The notes beneath the pieces were generated by a model. The model did not search any database, was not told where the DNA came from, and saw nothing but the letters and a program-made list of their open reading frames with translations. A DNA stretch of 64,000 bases from Treponema sp. (lineage in GTDB: Bacteria; Spirochaetota; Spirochaetia; Treponematales; Treponemataceae), in contig JAEDJA010000005.1 in NCBI GenBank assembly GCA_016296575.1, positions 46,776 through 110,775 of the forward strand. Reading direction: 5' to 3'. Of the stretch, positions 1 through 8,048 are shown one piece after another (the first letter of the stretch is position 1; each line of letters opens with the position of its first letter). The translations under genes and the position numbers were made by a program.

Positions 1-95
1 GCGACAAATCAATATGCCGCCAGATTGTAGTAACAAGACTTTCAATTCCAGGCCGCATTAAGGTTGTACTAATTGGCGAAGAGCTTGGATTTTAA
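1..95 (+). CDS. C-terminal tail of an unidentified protein, possibly RNase Y
   Basis: The third frame is open from the window edge to a TAA at 93-95 and encodes about 30 residues ending IPGRIKVVLIGEELGF. The PGRIKV-x-LI-x-E pattern resembles the extreme C-terminus of RNase Y (the membrane-anchored endoribonuclease), which commonly ends PGQIKVTVIRET followed by about ten residues. Only the tail is present, so no catalytic HD or KH domain can be checked. After the stop the same frame continues with a short open stretch (TEKSTAVEEKLT) that lies in the left arm of the adjacent palindrome, so the stop may be recent or the 3' end rearranged. The gene converges on hslU. The family assignment rests on about a dozen residues and is weak. 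Confidence 0.35.
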   Translation, partial: DKSICRQIVVTRLSIPGRIKVVLIGEELGF

Positions 96-99
96 ACAG

Positions 100-290
100 A
101 AAAAAGTACTGCTGTTGAAGAGAAACTAACCTAAAGCGGCGGGAAGAAAAGCGGGTCCCAGCGACGGAAAAAAAAAACGCGCACCACACGAGTAGCAAAG
201 CTACAATTGTGGTGCGGTCGTTTTTTTCCTGCGTCCCACTTTTATTCCCGCGCAATTATTTTAAATACTCTTCAACAGCAGTGCTTTCTT
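100..290. repeat. ~190 bp imperfect palindrome between convergent genes
   Basis: Two long arms face each other. The outer arms ACTGCTGTTGAAGAG (108-122) and its reverse complement (268-282) match perfectly over 15 bp. The middle arms (about 138-168 and 226-252) share CGGGAA-x-AAAAG-x-GGG with small gaps. The core has GCACCACA (181-188) against TGTGGTGC (208-215) around GTAGC-AAA-GCTAC (192-204). A-tracts on one side and T-tracts on the other flank the core, so it could end transcription from both directions. It is far longer than a usual terminator and more GC-rich than its surroundings, which suggests an inverted duplication or a REP/MITE-like unit. Confidence 0.8.
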
Positions 291-294
291 TTTT

Positions 295-1728
295 TTACAA
301 GATGTAGCGGCTCAAATCTTCGTTGGCTGCAACTTCATTCAGTTTTGAATCAACATAAGCTGCATCTACTTTGATTGTTTCGCCATTATGTTTATCAGCA
401 TCAAAACTGATTTCATCAAGAACCTTTTCCATAATGGTGTGAAGACGTCGGGCACCGATATTTTCAGCCTTTGCATTTACATCTTCTGCAATGTAACTCA
501 TGCGGTCAATTGCATCTTCCGTAATATCAAGAGTAACACCTTCAGTTTCCATAAGTTTTGTATACTGCATGGTAAGACTGTTTTTTGGTTCGGTAAGAAT
601 ACGTTTAAATTCTTCTTTATGCAGACTTTCAAGCTCTACGCGAAGAGGGAAACGTCCCTGAAGCTCAGGAATTAAATCACTTGGTTTACTCATACTAAAA
701 GCACCAGCCGCAATAAACAGAATGTGGGTTGTGTCGATTACACCCCATTTTGTATTTACATTGCTTCCTTCAACAATTGGAAGAATATCACGCTGAACAC
801 CTTCTCTGGAAACGGTACCACCATGAGCATCGTTATGAACGGCAATTTTATCAATTTCATCAATAAAGATAATTCCACTCTGCTGAACACGTTCCTTGGC
901 AATATCAACAGCCTTGTCTCGGTCTACAAGATTTTCCAGGGTTTCTTCTGTAAGCACTTTTCGGGCATCTCGGATTTTCATGTTACGTTTTTTACTTCGT
1001 CCACCACCGTTAATCATGTTTACAATACCCTGCATGCTGTTTTCCAGGTCTTCTATACTGCCGCCAGCAATGATTTCCATATTAGGCATGCCGTTTCCAT
1101 TTGGTTTTACTGTTACTTCAACTTCACGGTCTTCAAGTTTACCTTCACGAAGCCACTGACGGAATTTTTCGCGGGTAGAATTGTCTTCAGCAATCTTGTT
1201 TTCATCTTCTTTTTTTACTTCAGCAGGCAGATTTTTTGCATTGTCACCGAAAATATTTCCAAGAATTGCCCCCTTATCTTCTTCTTTTTTCTTTACATCA
1301 CCACTTCCAGGCAAAAGAAGATCAAGCAATTTTTCTTCAACTAATGAAACTGATTTTTCTTTAAGATCTTCTTCCATTTCAGCCTTAACATCATTAATTC
1401 CCACTGCCATAAGATCGCGAATCATGCTTTCTACGTCACGACCAACGTATCCTACTTCGGTATATTTTGTGGCTTCAACCTTCAAAAATGGAGCTCCACA
1501 GAGTTTTGCAAGACGGCGGGCAATTTCAGTTTTACCAACACCTGTTGGCCCAATCATAAGGATATTTTTAGGAGCAACTTCATCACGGATTTCTTCTGGC
1601 AGTTTCAGACGACGGTAACGGTTTCGCAAAGCTACAGCTACAGCCCGTTTCGCATTGGTCTGCCCGATAATATACTGATCAAGTTTTTCTACAATTTCGC
1701 TTGGTGTTAAATCCTGCTGTTTTTCCAT
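295..1728 (-). CDS. hslU: HslU, ATPase subunit of the HslUV protease
   Basis: Encodes 477 residues of the AAA+ unfoldase that feeds substrates to the HslV peptidase ring in the cytoplasm. Visible motifs are Walker A GPTGVGKT (60-67), the pore loop GYVGRD (93-98), an I-domain of about 110-250 rich in charged residues, Walker B IIFIDE (286-291), and the C-terminal LSRYIL tail that docks into HslV. It is slightly longer than the usual ~450, with the extra length in the I-domain (a Lys/Glu-rich stretch around 140-190). The start lies 1 bp after the hslV stop, so the two are surely co-translated. After its TAA the frame stays open for 12 codons (KKESTAVEEYLK) in the neighbouring palindrome. Confidence 0.97.
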   Translation of the reverse strand: MEKQQDLTPSEIVEKLDQYIIGQTNAKRAVAVALRNRYRRLKLPEEIRDEVAPKNILMIGPTGVGKTEIARRLAKLCGAPFLKVEATKYTEVGYVGRDVESMIRDLMAVGINDVKAEMEEDLKEKSVSLVEEKLLDLLLPGSGDVKKKEEDKGAILGNIFGDNAKNLPAEVKKEDENKIAEDNSTREKFRQWLREGKLEDREVEVTVKPNGNGMPNMEIIAGGSIEDLENSMQGIVNMINGGGRSKKRNMKIRDARKVLTEETLENLVDRDKAVDIAKERVQQSGIIFIDEIDKIAVHNDAHGGTVSREGVQRDILPIVEGSNVNTKWGVIDTTHILFIAAGAFSMSKPSDLIPELQGRFPLRVELESLHKEEFKRILTEPKNSLTMQYTKLMETEGVTLDITEDAIDRMSYIAEDVNAKAENIGARRLHTIMEKVLDEISFDADKHNGETIKVDAAYVDSKLNEVAANEDLSRYIL

Positions 1729-1729
1729 A

Positions 1730-2272
1730 TTATAATTCCTCTACAGTAACATTCTGGTTTGTATAAATACAGATGTTTCCTGCAATTCGAAGTGATTTTT
1801 CGGCAATTTCCTTTGCAGTGTAAGAAGATCCATCAAGGTAAGCCAATGCTGCAGAATATGCATAATTTCCGCCAGAACCAATGGCAATAACATCGTTTTC
1901 AGGTTCAATTACGTTTCCATCTCCACTGATAAGAAGGATTTTTGAACTGTCAGCCACAAGCAACATTGCTTCAAGCTTCTGAAGTGTGCGGTCTGTACGC
2001 CAGGCCTTTGCCAGTTCTACAGCGGCACGGGTAAGATCACCATTTACGCCTTTAATTTTTTCTTCAAAACGATCCAGAAGGGTAAAAGCATCTGCAACTG
2101 ACCCTGCAAATCCTGTAAGAATTTTCCCGTCATAAATTTTTCGGACCTTTCTTGCATTTCCTTTGCAAACTGTATCACCAAGTGTTACCTGTCCGTCCCC
2201 GGCCATGGCAACTTTTCCATCTTTTTTTACTGCAATAACTGTAGTACTGCGAATCTTTACTTTATCCCCCAT
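1730..2272 (-). CDS. hslV: HslV, peptidase subunit of the HslUV protease
   Basis: A 180-residue proteasome-like Thr peptidase that forms the proteolytic core of HslUV. The family pattern TTVIAVKKDGKVAMAGDGQV begins at Thr10, so nine residues (MGDKVKIRS) would have to be removed to expose an N-terminal Thr nucleophile, as in the short-propeptide ClpQ/HslV forms of Bacillus rather than the Met-Thr start of E. coli. The AGDGQVTLG and GSGGNYA segments typical of the family are present. Start ATG at 2270-2272 is preceded by AAGGAG. The 95 bp between it and xer holds only AT-rich short repeats (TTAAAAGT, TTTTTCAT). Confidence 0.97.
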   Translation of the reverse strand: MGDKVKIRSTTVIAVKKDGKVAMAGDGQVTLGDTVCKGNARKVRKIYDGKILTGFAGSVADAFTLLDRFEEKIKGVNGDLTRAAVELAKAWRTDRTLQKLEAMLLVADSSKILLISGDGNVIEPENDVIAIGSGGNYAYSAALAYLDGSSYTAKEIAEKSLRIAGNICIYTNQNVTVEEL

Positions 2273-2366
2273 ATTTGTCTCCTTAAGAAAATTAAAAGTT
2301 AAAAGTTAAAAATTAAAAACTTTGAAATTTTTCATTTTTCATTTTTATTTTTTATATTTTCATTTA

Positions 2367-3257
2367 TTACTCTCCATGTGGATGTGCTTTATTGTAAATA
2401 TCTATTAATCTCTCTGTTGTTACATGTGTATAGCGCTGGGTAGTAGAAATACTGGAATGCCCCAGAAGCTCCTGCACTACCCGCACGTCAGCACCATTGG
2501 CAAGCATAGTTGTGGCAAAGGTGTGGCGAAATGCATGAGGTGAAACATGATGATTTGTTCCCTCAGGACCAGAATATCTTGATAAAATATATTGAAGTCC
2601 GCCTGTGGTAAGGGCTGTTCCTCCCTGATTCAAAAAAATATGCTCTTCCTTATTTGAAGGAAACCGAACTTTTCTATCTTCAAGATATATTTCCAGTGCT
2701 TTTTGAGCATCCTTTTCAAAATAAACGTAGCGTTCCTTGTTTCCTTTTCCCCGAACAAGTGCACTTGTGATTCCATCCTTAAAATCAGAAAACTTCAGAT
2801 TTACCAGTTCACTTACACGACAACCGGATGAATACAGCATTTCAAAGATGGCACGATCTCTTGTTTCCCATAAAAGCTCCTTTTTTTCCGGCAGTTCACA
2901 GATAGCATCAACTTCTTTAGTAGTCATAAACCGTGGAATCTTTTTTGGCATTTTTACAGTTTTTATTTCAAGTGCCACATTTGTAGAAATATAGTTCATA
3001 TGGCGGCAGTAAGTAAAAAGCCCACGAAGTGCGGCAATAAATCTATTGATGGAAGCTGCTGACTTTTTTTCCCTGGAAAGTTCACCTACACAAAACAGAA
3101 AATCATTTTTTTTAAATCCTGTGATATCAGAATCTTTTCCCAAAAATTTACATAAACGGTCAAGATCATTTTTATAACCGGTCAAGGTATTGGGAGAAAC
3201 TGATCGAACTGAATCCAGATAAATCAAGTATTCATCGGATGCCTGAGAAAGAGTCAT
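2367..3257 (-). CDS. xerC: Tyrosine recombinase, XerC/XerD type
   Basis: A 296-residue site-specific tyrosine recombinase. The N-terminal SAM-like core-binding domain spans about 1-90 and the catalytic domain about 105-290. Catalytic residues are visible: Arg in SSGCRVSEL, Lys in RGKGNKER, His-x-x-Arg in HAFRHTF, His in LLGHSSI and Tyr in TQRYTHV. The length equals that of Xer proteins that resolve chromosome dimers. It heads a xer-hslV-hslU cluster, the same order as codV-clpQ-clpY in Bacillus subtilis, which supports a housekeeping Xer and not a phage integrase. Whether it is functionally XerC or XerD cannot be decided from this copy alone. Confidence 0.9.
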   Translation of the reverse strand: MTLSQASDEYLIYLDSVRSVSPNTLTGYKNDLDRLCKFLGKDSDITGFKKNDFLFCVGELSREKKSAASINRFIAALRGLFTYCRHMNYISTNVALEIKTVKMPKKIPRFMTTKEVDAICELPEKKELLWETRDRAIFEMLYSSGCRVSELVNLKFSDFKDGITSALVRGKGNKERYVYFEKDAQKALEIYLEDRKVRFPSNKEEHIFLNQGGTALTTGGLQYILSRYSGPEGTNHHVSPHAFRHTFATTMLANGADVRVVQELLGHSSISTTQRYTHVTTERLIDIYNKAHPHGE

Positions 3258-3300
3258 AAGATAAATTTACTAAAGAAAAGGAAGGAAATCAATGAAAATG

Positions 3301-3349
3301 AATAATGAATAATGAATAATGAATAATGAATAATGAATAATGAATAATG
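3301..3349. repeat. Seven tandem copies of AATAATG
   Basis: Perfect 7-bp tandem repeat, seven units, lying between the xer gene (starts at 3257, leftward) and the stop of the upstream unknown gene (3355). It occupies the likely promoter or leader of the xer-hslV-hslU operon. Perfect short arrays can change copy number by slippage. Confidence 0.95.
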
Positions 3350-3354
3350 AAAAA

Positions 3355-3951
3355 TTAGGGGATGTAGGGGGAGAGTTCGGATTGGAAATTTTCCAGGGTC
3401 AGGGGGATTCTTTTTTCTTCGGAGGTTCTGGTGCTGGTGAGTTTCAGAAGATAGGATTCTTTTTCGGGAAGGAGCTGCCACAGGTAATCTACCGTAGAAA
3501 TTTTTTCCTGAATATATGCTTTTATGAATTCCCCGGCAACCTTCTGTTTTTTTGTAAGATTTAGATGTTTTTTTAAAAGCTGTTCCAGTTCCTTTTTATA
3601 ATCAGGAATCAGTTTTATAAAGGTTTCAATTTCAGGAAATGGATTGTATGGAAGCTTAGCATCACAGATTTTTACAGGCTCTGCGCCGGTTGTCTGTATC
3701 AGGCTCAATTTAATCTGTGACTGGAAGAAAACACGGAGTTTTACTGTTGCAGTAACAGGAATTTCCCAGGTAATGTAACTGACATTGTCAGTCATTTTTG
3801 CAGCAAGCTCCGGGTGAGTTTCTTCAAATTTTTTTATTTCACCAATCACTTCAGAAAAAATCAGTCGCTCTGAGCCTGCTCTGGTCATATTTTTATGCTG
3901 AATATCATTCAGTTTTTCTTTCCAAAAATCAGATTCTTTATCATCAAACAT
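3355..3951 (-). CDS. Protein of unknown function in the AAA/VWA cluster
   Basis: A 198-residue soluble protein I do not recognise. It has no signal peptide or membrane segment, and is rich in Lys and Glu with alternating predicted helical stretches (for instance around 100-140, ending KKHLNLTKKQKV). It follows the VWA protein by 18 bp on the same strand and is probably the third gene of the ATPase-VWA unit, so a role with that chaperone-like pair is a reasonable guess. The reading frame is uninterrupted and has codon use like its neighbours, so it is likely real. Confidence 0.7.
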   Translation of the reverse strand: MFDDKESDFWKEKLNDIQHKNMTRAGSERLIFSEVIGEIKKFEETHPELAAKMTDNVSYITWEIPVTATVKLRVFFQSQIKLSLIQTTGAEPVKICDAKLPYNPFPEIETFIKLIPDYKKELEQLLKKHLNLTKKQKVAGEFIKAYIQEKISTVDYLWQLLPEKESYLLKLTSTRTSEEKRIPLTLENFQSELSPYIP

Positions 3952-3969
3952 TGAAAACTCCCATATTGA

Positions 3970-5187
3970 CTAAAATGGCAGATATGTAGATTTATTTCCA
4001 GGCAGACTATTTATCCACTGGCGGCACTTTTCATAATCCTGACGGCCTGTAATAATCCAAAGTATATTGGCACTATTTCCATTCATAACAGGAATCTGGC
4101 CCTGTCCATCGGTAAAGATTATAAGACCATTATAATCAGATTTGTGGTCAAAATAAAAATCAATGGCTGGCTGAAAATTAGTACCGCCACGACCTTTGAT
4201 TTCTCCAAGTTCAATCTTTTTTTTGAATGTTACCGGTTTTAGATTTTTTAGACCGGTATCAAAGAAAATCACATCAATTTTTTCAATAATTCCCAAAAAG
4301 AAAATATTTTTTATCGCTTTATAAAAATGATTAAAGCTTTCGTCAGTAATTGATCCACTCACATCCACCGCTATAAGAATATTTGCTTTCCTTTCATAGC
4401 GGCTTCCCATTGCATTAAATCCAAAACGTCGGCTTGGTTTCATGCGTGTAAGATTTCGTGAAGAACTTACGATATTCGCACGGAATTTTGAAAGAGCCCG
4501 TCTGTAGTCAAAAGAAAAATCACTTTCATCTCTTAATGACCGCTGAAGCTCCCCTCCAAGACCGCCCCAACCTTCATCAACCTGGGCTTTTTTTATTTCA
4601 TCTTTTATCTTATTCTGTGCATCCTCATTTTCTTCCCACAAAGCTGCACTTTCATCTGCCATTGCAAGAAGATTTTCACTGTATTCATCAGCACCACCTG
4701 CATTCTGGCCGTTTTTTGACTCTGAAATAAGATTATAAAGCTTTTTGTACCATTCTTCAAAAGAAAGATTTTCGTACATAAACACCTTCCCAGGACTTTC
4801 AAAGGCTCTGGCATAAGCTGGATCACGGCTTTTCATATATTCTACGCCAGGAAGAACAATCTCCTTAGAAAATCTGTACATTGCAGCAATTGTAACGTCA
4901 CTGGCAAGCAGAAGAATCAATTTTTTTGCATTATAAGGTTGACGGGCGTAAGGATGAAGAAGAAGGATTCTATAAACTTCTATTTTAAAATATTCTTCCA
5001 GAACAGCAGGATTACAATCACACAAAAGCTCAGAATTAAACTCAATATGAAAATTTCCCGAACGGAACGGCACAGAAAGTCCCGGATTTTCAACAAGCCT
5101 ATGGGTACAAACCGCCGAAAATAAAAGCGGTTCCTGATAAAACCAGGATGAGATTATTTCCTTTAATTTCTGTTCTGTTTTAGTCAT
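3970..5187 (-). CDS. VWA-domain protein of the DUF2201 type, partner of a MoxR ATPase
   Basis: 405 residues. The C-terminal half is a von Willebrand A-like domain with all three MIDAS elements visible: DVSGS, the Thr of GRGGTNF and the Asp of FTDGQGQ. The N-terminal half resembles the metallopeptidase-like part of DUF2201 proteins, but the segment expected to carry HExxH reads IEVYRILLLHPYAR, so the first two zinc ligands seem lost and peptidase activity is doubtful. The middle (about 180-220) is acidic and probably flexible. It starts 3 bp after the AAA ATPase stop. Such MoxR-VWA pairs act in metal insertion or remodelling of protein complexes; the substrate is unknown here. Confidence 0.8.
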   Translation of the reverse strand: MTKTEQKLKEIISSWFYQEPLLFSAVCTHRLVENPGLSVPFRSGNFHIEFNSELLCDCNPAVLEEYFKIEVYRILLLHPYARQPYNAKKLILLLASDVTIAAMYRFSKEIVLPGVEYMKSRDPAYARAFESPGKVFMYENLSFEEWYKKLYNLISESKNGQNAGGADEYSENLLAMADESAALWEENEDAQNKIKDEIKKAQVDEGWGGLGGELQRSLRDESDFSFDYRRALSKFRANIVSSSRNLTRMKPSRRFGFNAMGSRYERKANILIAVDVSGSITDESFNHFYKAIKNIFFLGIIEKIDVIFFDTGLKNLKPVTFKKKIELGEIKGRGGTNFQPAIDFYFDHKSDYNGLIIFTDGQGQIPVMNGNSANILWIITGRQDYEKCRQWINSLPGNKSTYLPF

Positions 5188-5190
5188 GTT

Positions 5191-6252
5191 TTAGCTGATG
5201 GCACCAAGAATTTTTGAGTACAAGGAATCACAGTGTTCTGTTATAAACAAAAGGGTTTTTGGATAAATCTGAGCTGAGCAAAGACTTATAAAATGCATCT
5301 GGTATTCCCTGGAAATCAGCCTAAGAAGATCAAAATATCTATTCAGGTTATCCGCAATTTTTTCAGATTCTTTGCCATCTTTGTTATCAGCAAATGCTTC
5401 TATAAATTTGAAGACTGAATTATTCAGCTGTGTAATACGGCTGATATCGAATTCACGAATCTGTGCTTCAATTTTGGAAAAATCACCTGTAAGCATATTT
5501 TTTACAGAAAATTCTTTTTCCGACTGTGCAAAATCAAAAAAAGCGGCAGTTGCTTCAGAACCGATAATACCTGCTACCAGGGGTTTTAGTTCCAGACAAA
5601 TTGATGGAAACTTTCTTAAAATTTCACTAACCCGTTCCCAGCTTCGGCGGTCAGGTGTTCGTTCAAGATTTTCTGATTCTCCATTATCAAAACTGTCCAG
5701 ATATTCAGGGTTTTCCTTAATAAAATCAATAACTCTTTTATCCAGACTGCTGTTTTCTGCCCACAAAATCCAATCTTCCACACTAGGAGCAAATTCGTAA
5801 ATATTAAAACGGCTTACAAGGGCCGGGTCCAGATCAGTAAGCTGATACTCATTACCGTTGTTCACCGCACTTATTATTCTGCTGCCTTCTGGAAGTGATT
5901 TTCCGGCAAGCTTTCGGTTCAAGGTAAGATCCATAATGGTCTGCAACACTTCTGGACGGGCTCTGTTCAATTCATCTAAAAAAAGAACGATTGGAGCACC
6001 GTCTGTTGGGAACCAGTACGGAAGCATAAAATCTGTTTTACCGGTTTTTTCGTTCTTTTCCGGAAGACCAATTAAATCACCAGGATCACTCATCTGCCCA
6101 AGAAACAGAGTTACCACCTTCTGCCCTTTTGATGAAAAATATGCTTCAAGAATGCGGGACTTACCGATACCGTGTTTTCCCATAAGCATAATATTTTGTG
6201 TTGATGGAGTATTGTCTAAAATAAATTCAAGTTGTTTTGCGTTTATTGTCAT
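5191..6252 (-). CDS. MoxR-type AAA+ ATPase
   Basis: 353 residues from the ATG at 6250-6252 (MTINAKQLEFIL). Walker A reads GKHGIGKSR (near residue 28), Walker B VLFLDELNRA, and the sensor/arginine-finger region SRIISAVNNG followed by DPALVSRF. These fit the AAA_5/MoxR group that works with VWA proteins; the next gene encodes one. The frame stays open to 6465 upstream, but that stretch is translated from a repeat element (repeating STGSGT and LRQAQ) and I exclude it. No clear Shine-Dalgarno precedes the chosen ATG; the element ends only 12 bp upstream, so the native leader appears to have been displaced. Confidence 0.85.
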   Translation of the reverse strand: MTINAKQLEFILDNTPSTQNIMLMGKHGIGKSRILEAYFSSKGQKVVTLFLGQMSDPGDLIGLPEKNEKTGKTDFMLPYWFPTDGAPIVLFLDELNRARPEVLQTIMDLTLNRKLAGKSLPEGSRIISAVNNGNEYQLTDLDPALVSRFNIYEFAPSVEDWILWAENSSLDKRVIDFIKENPEYLDSFDNGESENLERTPDRRSWERVSEILRKFPSICLELKPLVAGIIGSEATAAFFDFAQSEKEFSVKNMLTGDFSKIEAQIREFDISRITQLNNSVFKFIEAFADNKDGKESEKIADNLNRYFDLLRLISREYQMHFISLCSAQIYPKTLLFITEHCDSLYSKILGAIS

Positions 6253-6264
6253 ATAAAAAAATGG

Positions 6265-6497
6265 GGCTGTCCCAAAAGTTTGCATTACGGTGGTTGAGTT
6301 TACGGTCCCTGAGCCATGTCGAAGGGTGGTATCCTGAGCCTGTCGAAGGGTGGTATCCTGAGCCTGTCGAAGGGTCGAAACCACCATATTTAGTGTAGCA
6401 GTCATTTCGACGGGTGGTTCCTGAGCCTGTCGAAGGGTGGTTCCTGAGCCTGTCGAAGGGCTCAATGAGCGCTACACTCATTACTTTTGGGACAGCC
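6265..6497. mobile_element. MITE-like element with 15-bp terminal inverted repeats and an internal GCCTGTCGAAG array
   Basis: Perfect terminal inverted repeats GGCTGTCCCAAAAGT (6265-6279) and its complement (6483-6497) bound a 233 bp unit with no transposase. Inside are five copies of CCTGAGCC-x-TGTCGAAGGG (near 6308, 6333, 6357, 6420 and 6443), one of them carrying an extra base, plus a degenerate piece near 6407. The GCCTGTCGAAG core is a repeat I have seen in many unrelated bacterial genomes. The ends resemble IS-type inverted repeats, so a non-autonomous element is likely. No convincing target-site duplication is visible: both flanks are T/A-rich. Confidence 0.8.
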
Positions 6498-6555
6498 TCG
6501 TTATAAAATGTATTGAACTGGCAAGAAAAGCTTACAACAAAACGTTGCAAGATTT

Positions 6556-7821
6556 TTATTCTGTAGGACGTTTCTTAAGCATTTTACTTTCGATAACAGC
6601 CTGTCCTTCACCAACTTTCTGTTCCATCAAAGCACGTGCTTTAAGTGGAAGACCAAAGAGTGTAATAAAGCCCTGTGCATCTTTATGATTATAAAGTTCA
6701 CCTGTTGTAAATGAAGCAAGGCTTTCATTGTAGAGGCTGTATTTAGAACCAGAACCTGCAGCACGGATAGAACCTTTAATCAGTTTTACTTTTGCCCAAC
6801 CAGTTACAGTTTCTTCTGTTTTATCCATAAATGCCATACATGCATCCATAAGAGTTGTAAACCATTTTCCATCATAAATCAGTTCACCCATGCGGATAGA
6901 AACCTGCTGTTTGTAATGGTAAGTTTCACGATCAAGACAGATGTGATCCATCATACGGTGTGCAAAATAAAGAATTGCTCCACCTGGAGTTTCGTAAACA
7001 CCACGTGATTTCATACCAACACAACGGTTTTCACAGATATCAACAAGACCAACACCATTGCGTCCACCGATTACGTTCAGTTCGTTCAGAAGATCAAGTG
7101 CACTCATTTTTTTACCGTTCAATCCAACTGGAATACCCTTTTCAAAGTCGATTGTTACGTATTCGCCTTCTTCTGGAGCTTCTTCTGGAACAGTTGTGTT
7201 CTTGAGCATGTGTTTATAATTTGGTTCATTTTCTGTCTTTTCAAGTTCAAGACCTTCGTGTGAAAGATGCCAGATGTTTTCATCCCGTGAGTATGACTGG
7301 TCTTTTTTCATTGGAACTTCAAGACCACGATCTTCAAGATATTTGATTTCTGCTTCACGGCTGTCCATATTCCATTTGTCATCACGCCATGCAGCAATAA
7401 CCTGAAGGTCTGGAGCAAAAGCTTTGATTGCAAGTTCGAAACGAACCTGATCATTTCCTTTACCAGTAGCACCGTGACAGATAGCTACAGCGCCTTCCTG
7501 ACGGGCATATTCTACAAGAATTTTTCCAATAAGAGGACGAGCAGTTGAAGTTCCCAAGAGGTATTCATCTTCATAAACAGCATTTGCTTTTAGAGCAGGC
7601 CAGATATATTCTTCAATATATTCTTCACGTGCATCAACAACGTAACAGGCAGTAGCACCAGTTTTAAGTGCACGACTCTTAATTGCTTCCCAATCGTCAC
7701 CCTGACCAACGTCAATACAAACGGCGATTACATCATAATCATAATTTTCTTTAAGCCAAGGGATGATAACAGTTGTATCAAGTCCACCAGAATAAGCAAG
7801 TACTACTTTTCCTTTTGCCAT
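6556..7821 (-). CDS. argG: Argininosuccinate synthase
   Basis: 421 residues. Condenses citrulline and aspartate with ATP to argininosuccinate, the penultimate step of arginine synthesis. The N-terminal PP-loop AYSGGLDTT (near residue 10) and the following CIDVGQGDDWE identify the family, and the internal signature ATGKGNDQVRFE is present. Length is typical of the ~400-residue bacterial type. Start ATG follows AGGAGA by 5 bp. It is transcribed alone; the promoter at 7904-7932 is overlapped by two operator-like dyads. argC lies about 47 kb away in the window, so the arginine genes are dispersed. Confidence 0.97.
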   Translation of the reverse strand: MAKGKVVLAYSGGLDTTVIIPWLKENYDYDVIAVCIDVGQGDDWEAIKSRALKTGATACYVVDAREEYIEEYIWPALKANAVYEDEYLLGTSTARPLIGKILVEYARQEGAVAICHGATGKGNDQVRFELAIKAFAPDLQVIAAWRDDKWNMDSREAEIKYLEDRGLEVPMKKDQSYSRDENIWHLSHEGLELEKTENEPNYKHMLKNTTVPEEAPEEGEYVTIDFEKGIPVGLNGKKMSALDLLNELNVIGGRNGVGLVDICENRCVGMKSRGVYETPGGAILYFAHRMMDHICLDRETYHYKQQVSIRMGELIYDGKWFTTLMDACMAFMDKTEETVTGWAKVKLIKGSIRAAGSGSKYSLYNESLASFTTGELYNHKDAQGFITLFGLPLKARALMEQKVGEGQAVIESKMLKKRPTE

Positions 7822-7886
7822 AATAGTCTCCTGAAAATCTTATTGATAAAGGCTGCCAGACTTAGGCAGTTTTCATCTTTCATTAC

Positions 7887-7932
7887 TGTATAAATATACA
7901 ATCAATATAATATTTTGTGTATAAATATGCAA
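7887..7932 (-). promoter_or_regulatory. argG promoter with two ARG-box-like operators
   Basis: On the minus strand -35 TTGCAT (7932-7927) and -10 TATATT (7909-7904) are 17 bp apart. Two near-identical dyads TGTATA-AA-TATACA (7887-7900) and TGTATA-AA-TATGCA (7918-7931) sit 31 bp apart centre to centre, one over the -35 and one just past the -10. They resemble ArgR/AhrC boxes (core TGAAT-x4-ATTCA) and their placement suits repression. The regulator is not in this window. Confidence 0.65.
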
Positions 7933-8048
7933 GTAAGAACTTATCACCAGTGCATCAACAGTGTATCCTTAGAGTTTTTTGATATTTTAGAGAAAAAACA
8001 GTGGCAAAAATTTGATATATTTATTATAATGGAGATACGAGGAGAATA

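Noticed and set aside
58..255. 65-codon minus-strand frame inside the left palindrome
   Set aside because: It lies wholly in inverted-repeat and A/T-run sequence with no ribosome site, so it is probably not coding.
108..282. Thought that STAVEE peptides might be an ssrA-like tag
   Set aside because: The sequence has no tmRNA features and does not end in the usual Ala-Ala.
724..1344. 206-codon frame opposite hslU
   Set aside because: It is the shadow of the well-supported hslU frame and shows low-complexity composition.
6253..6465. N-terminal extension of the AAA ATPase
   Set aside because: The added residues repeat STGSGT and LRQAQ and come from the MITE-like array, not from an ATPase domain.
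8002..8030. Possible sigma-54 promoter (TGGCA) before the HTH-receiver gene
   Set aside because: TGGCAA is present but the required TTGC at the -12 site is absent.
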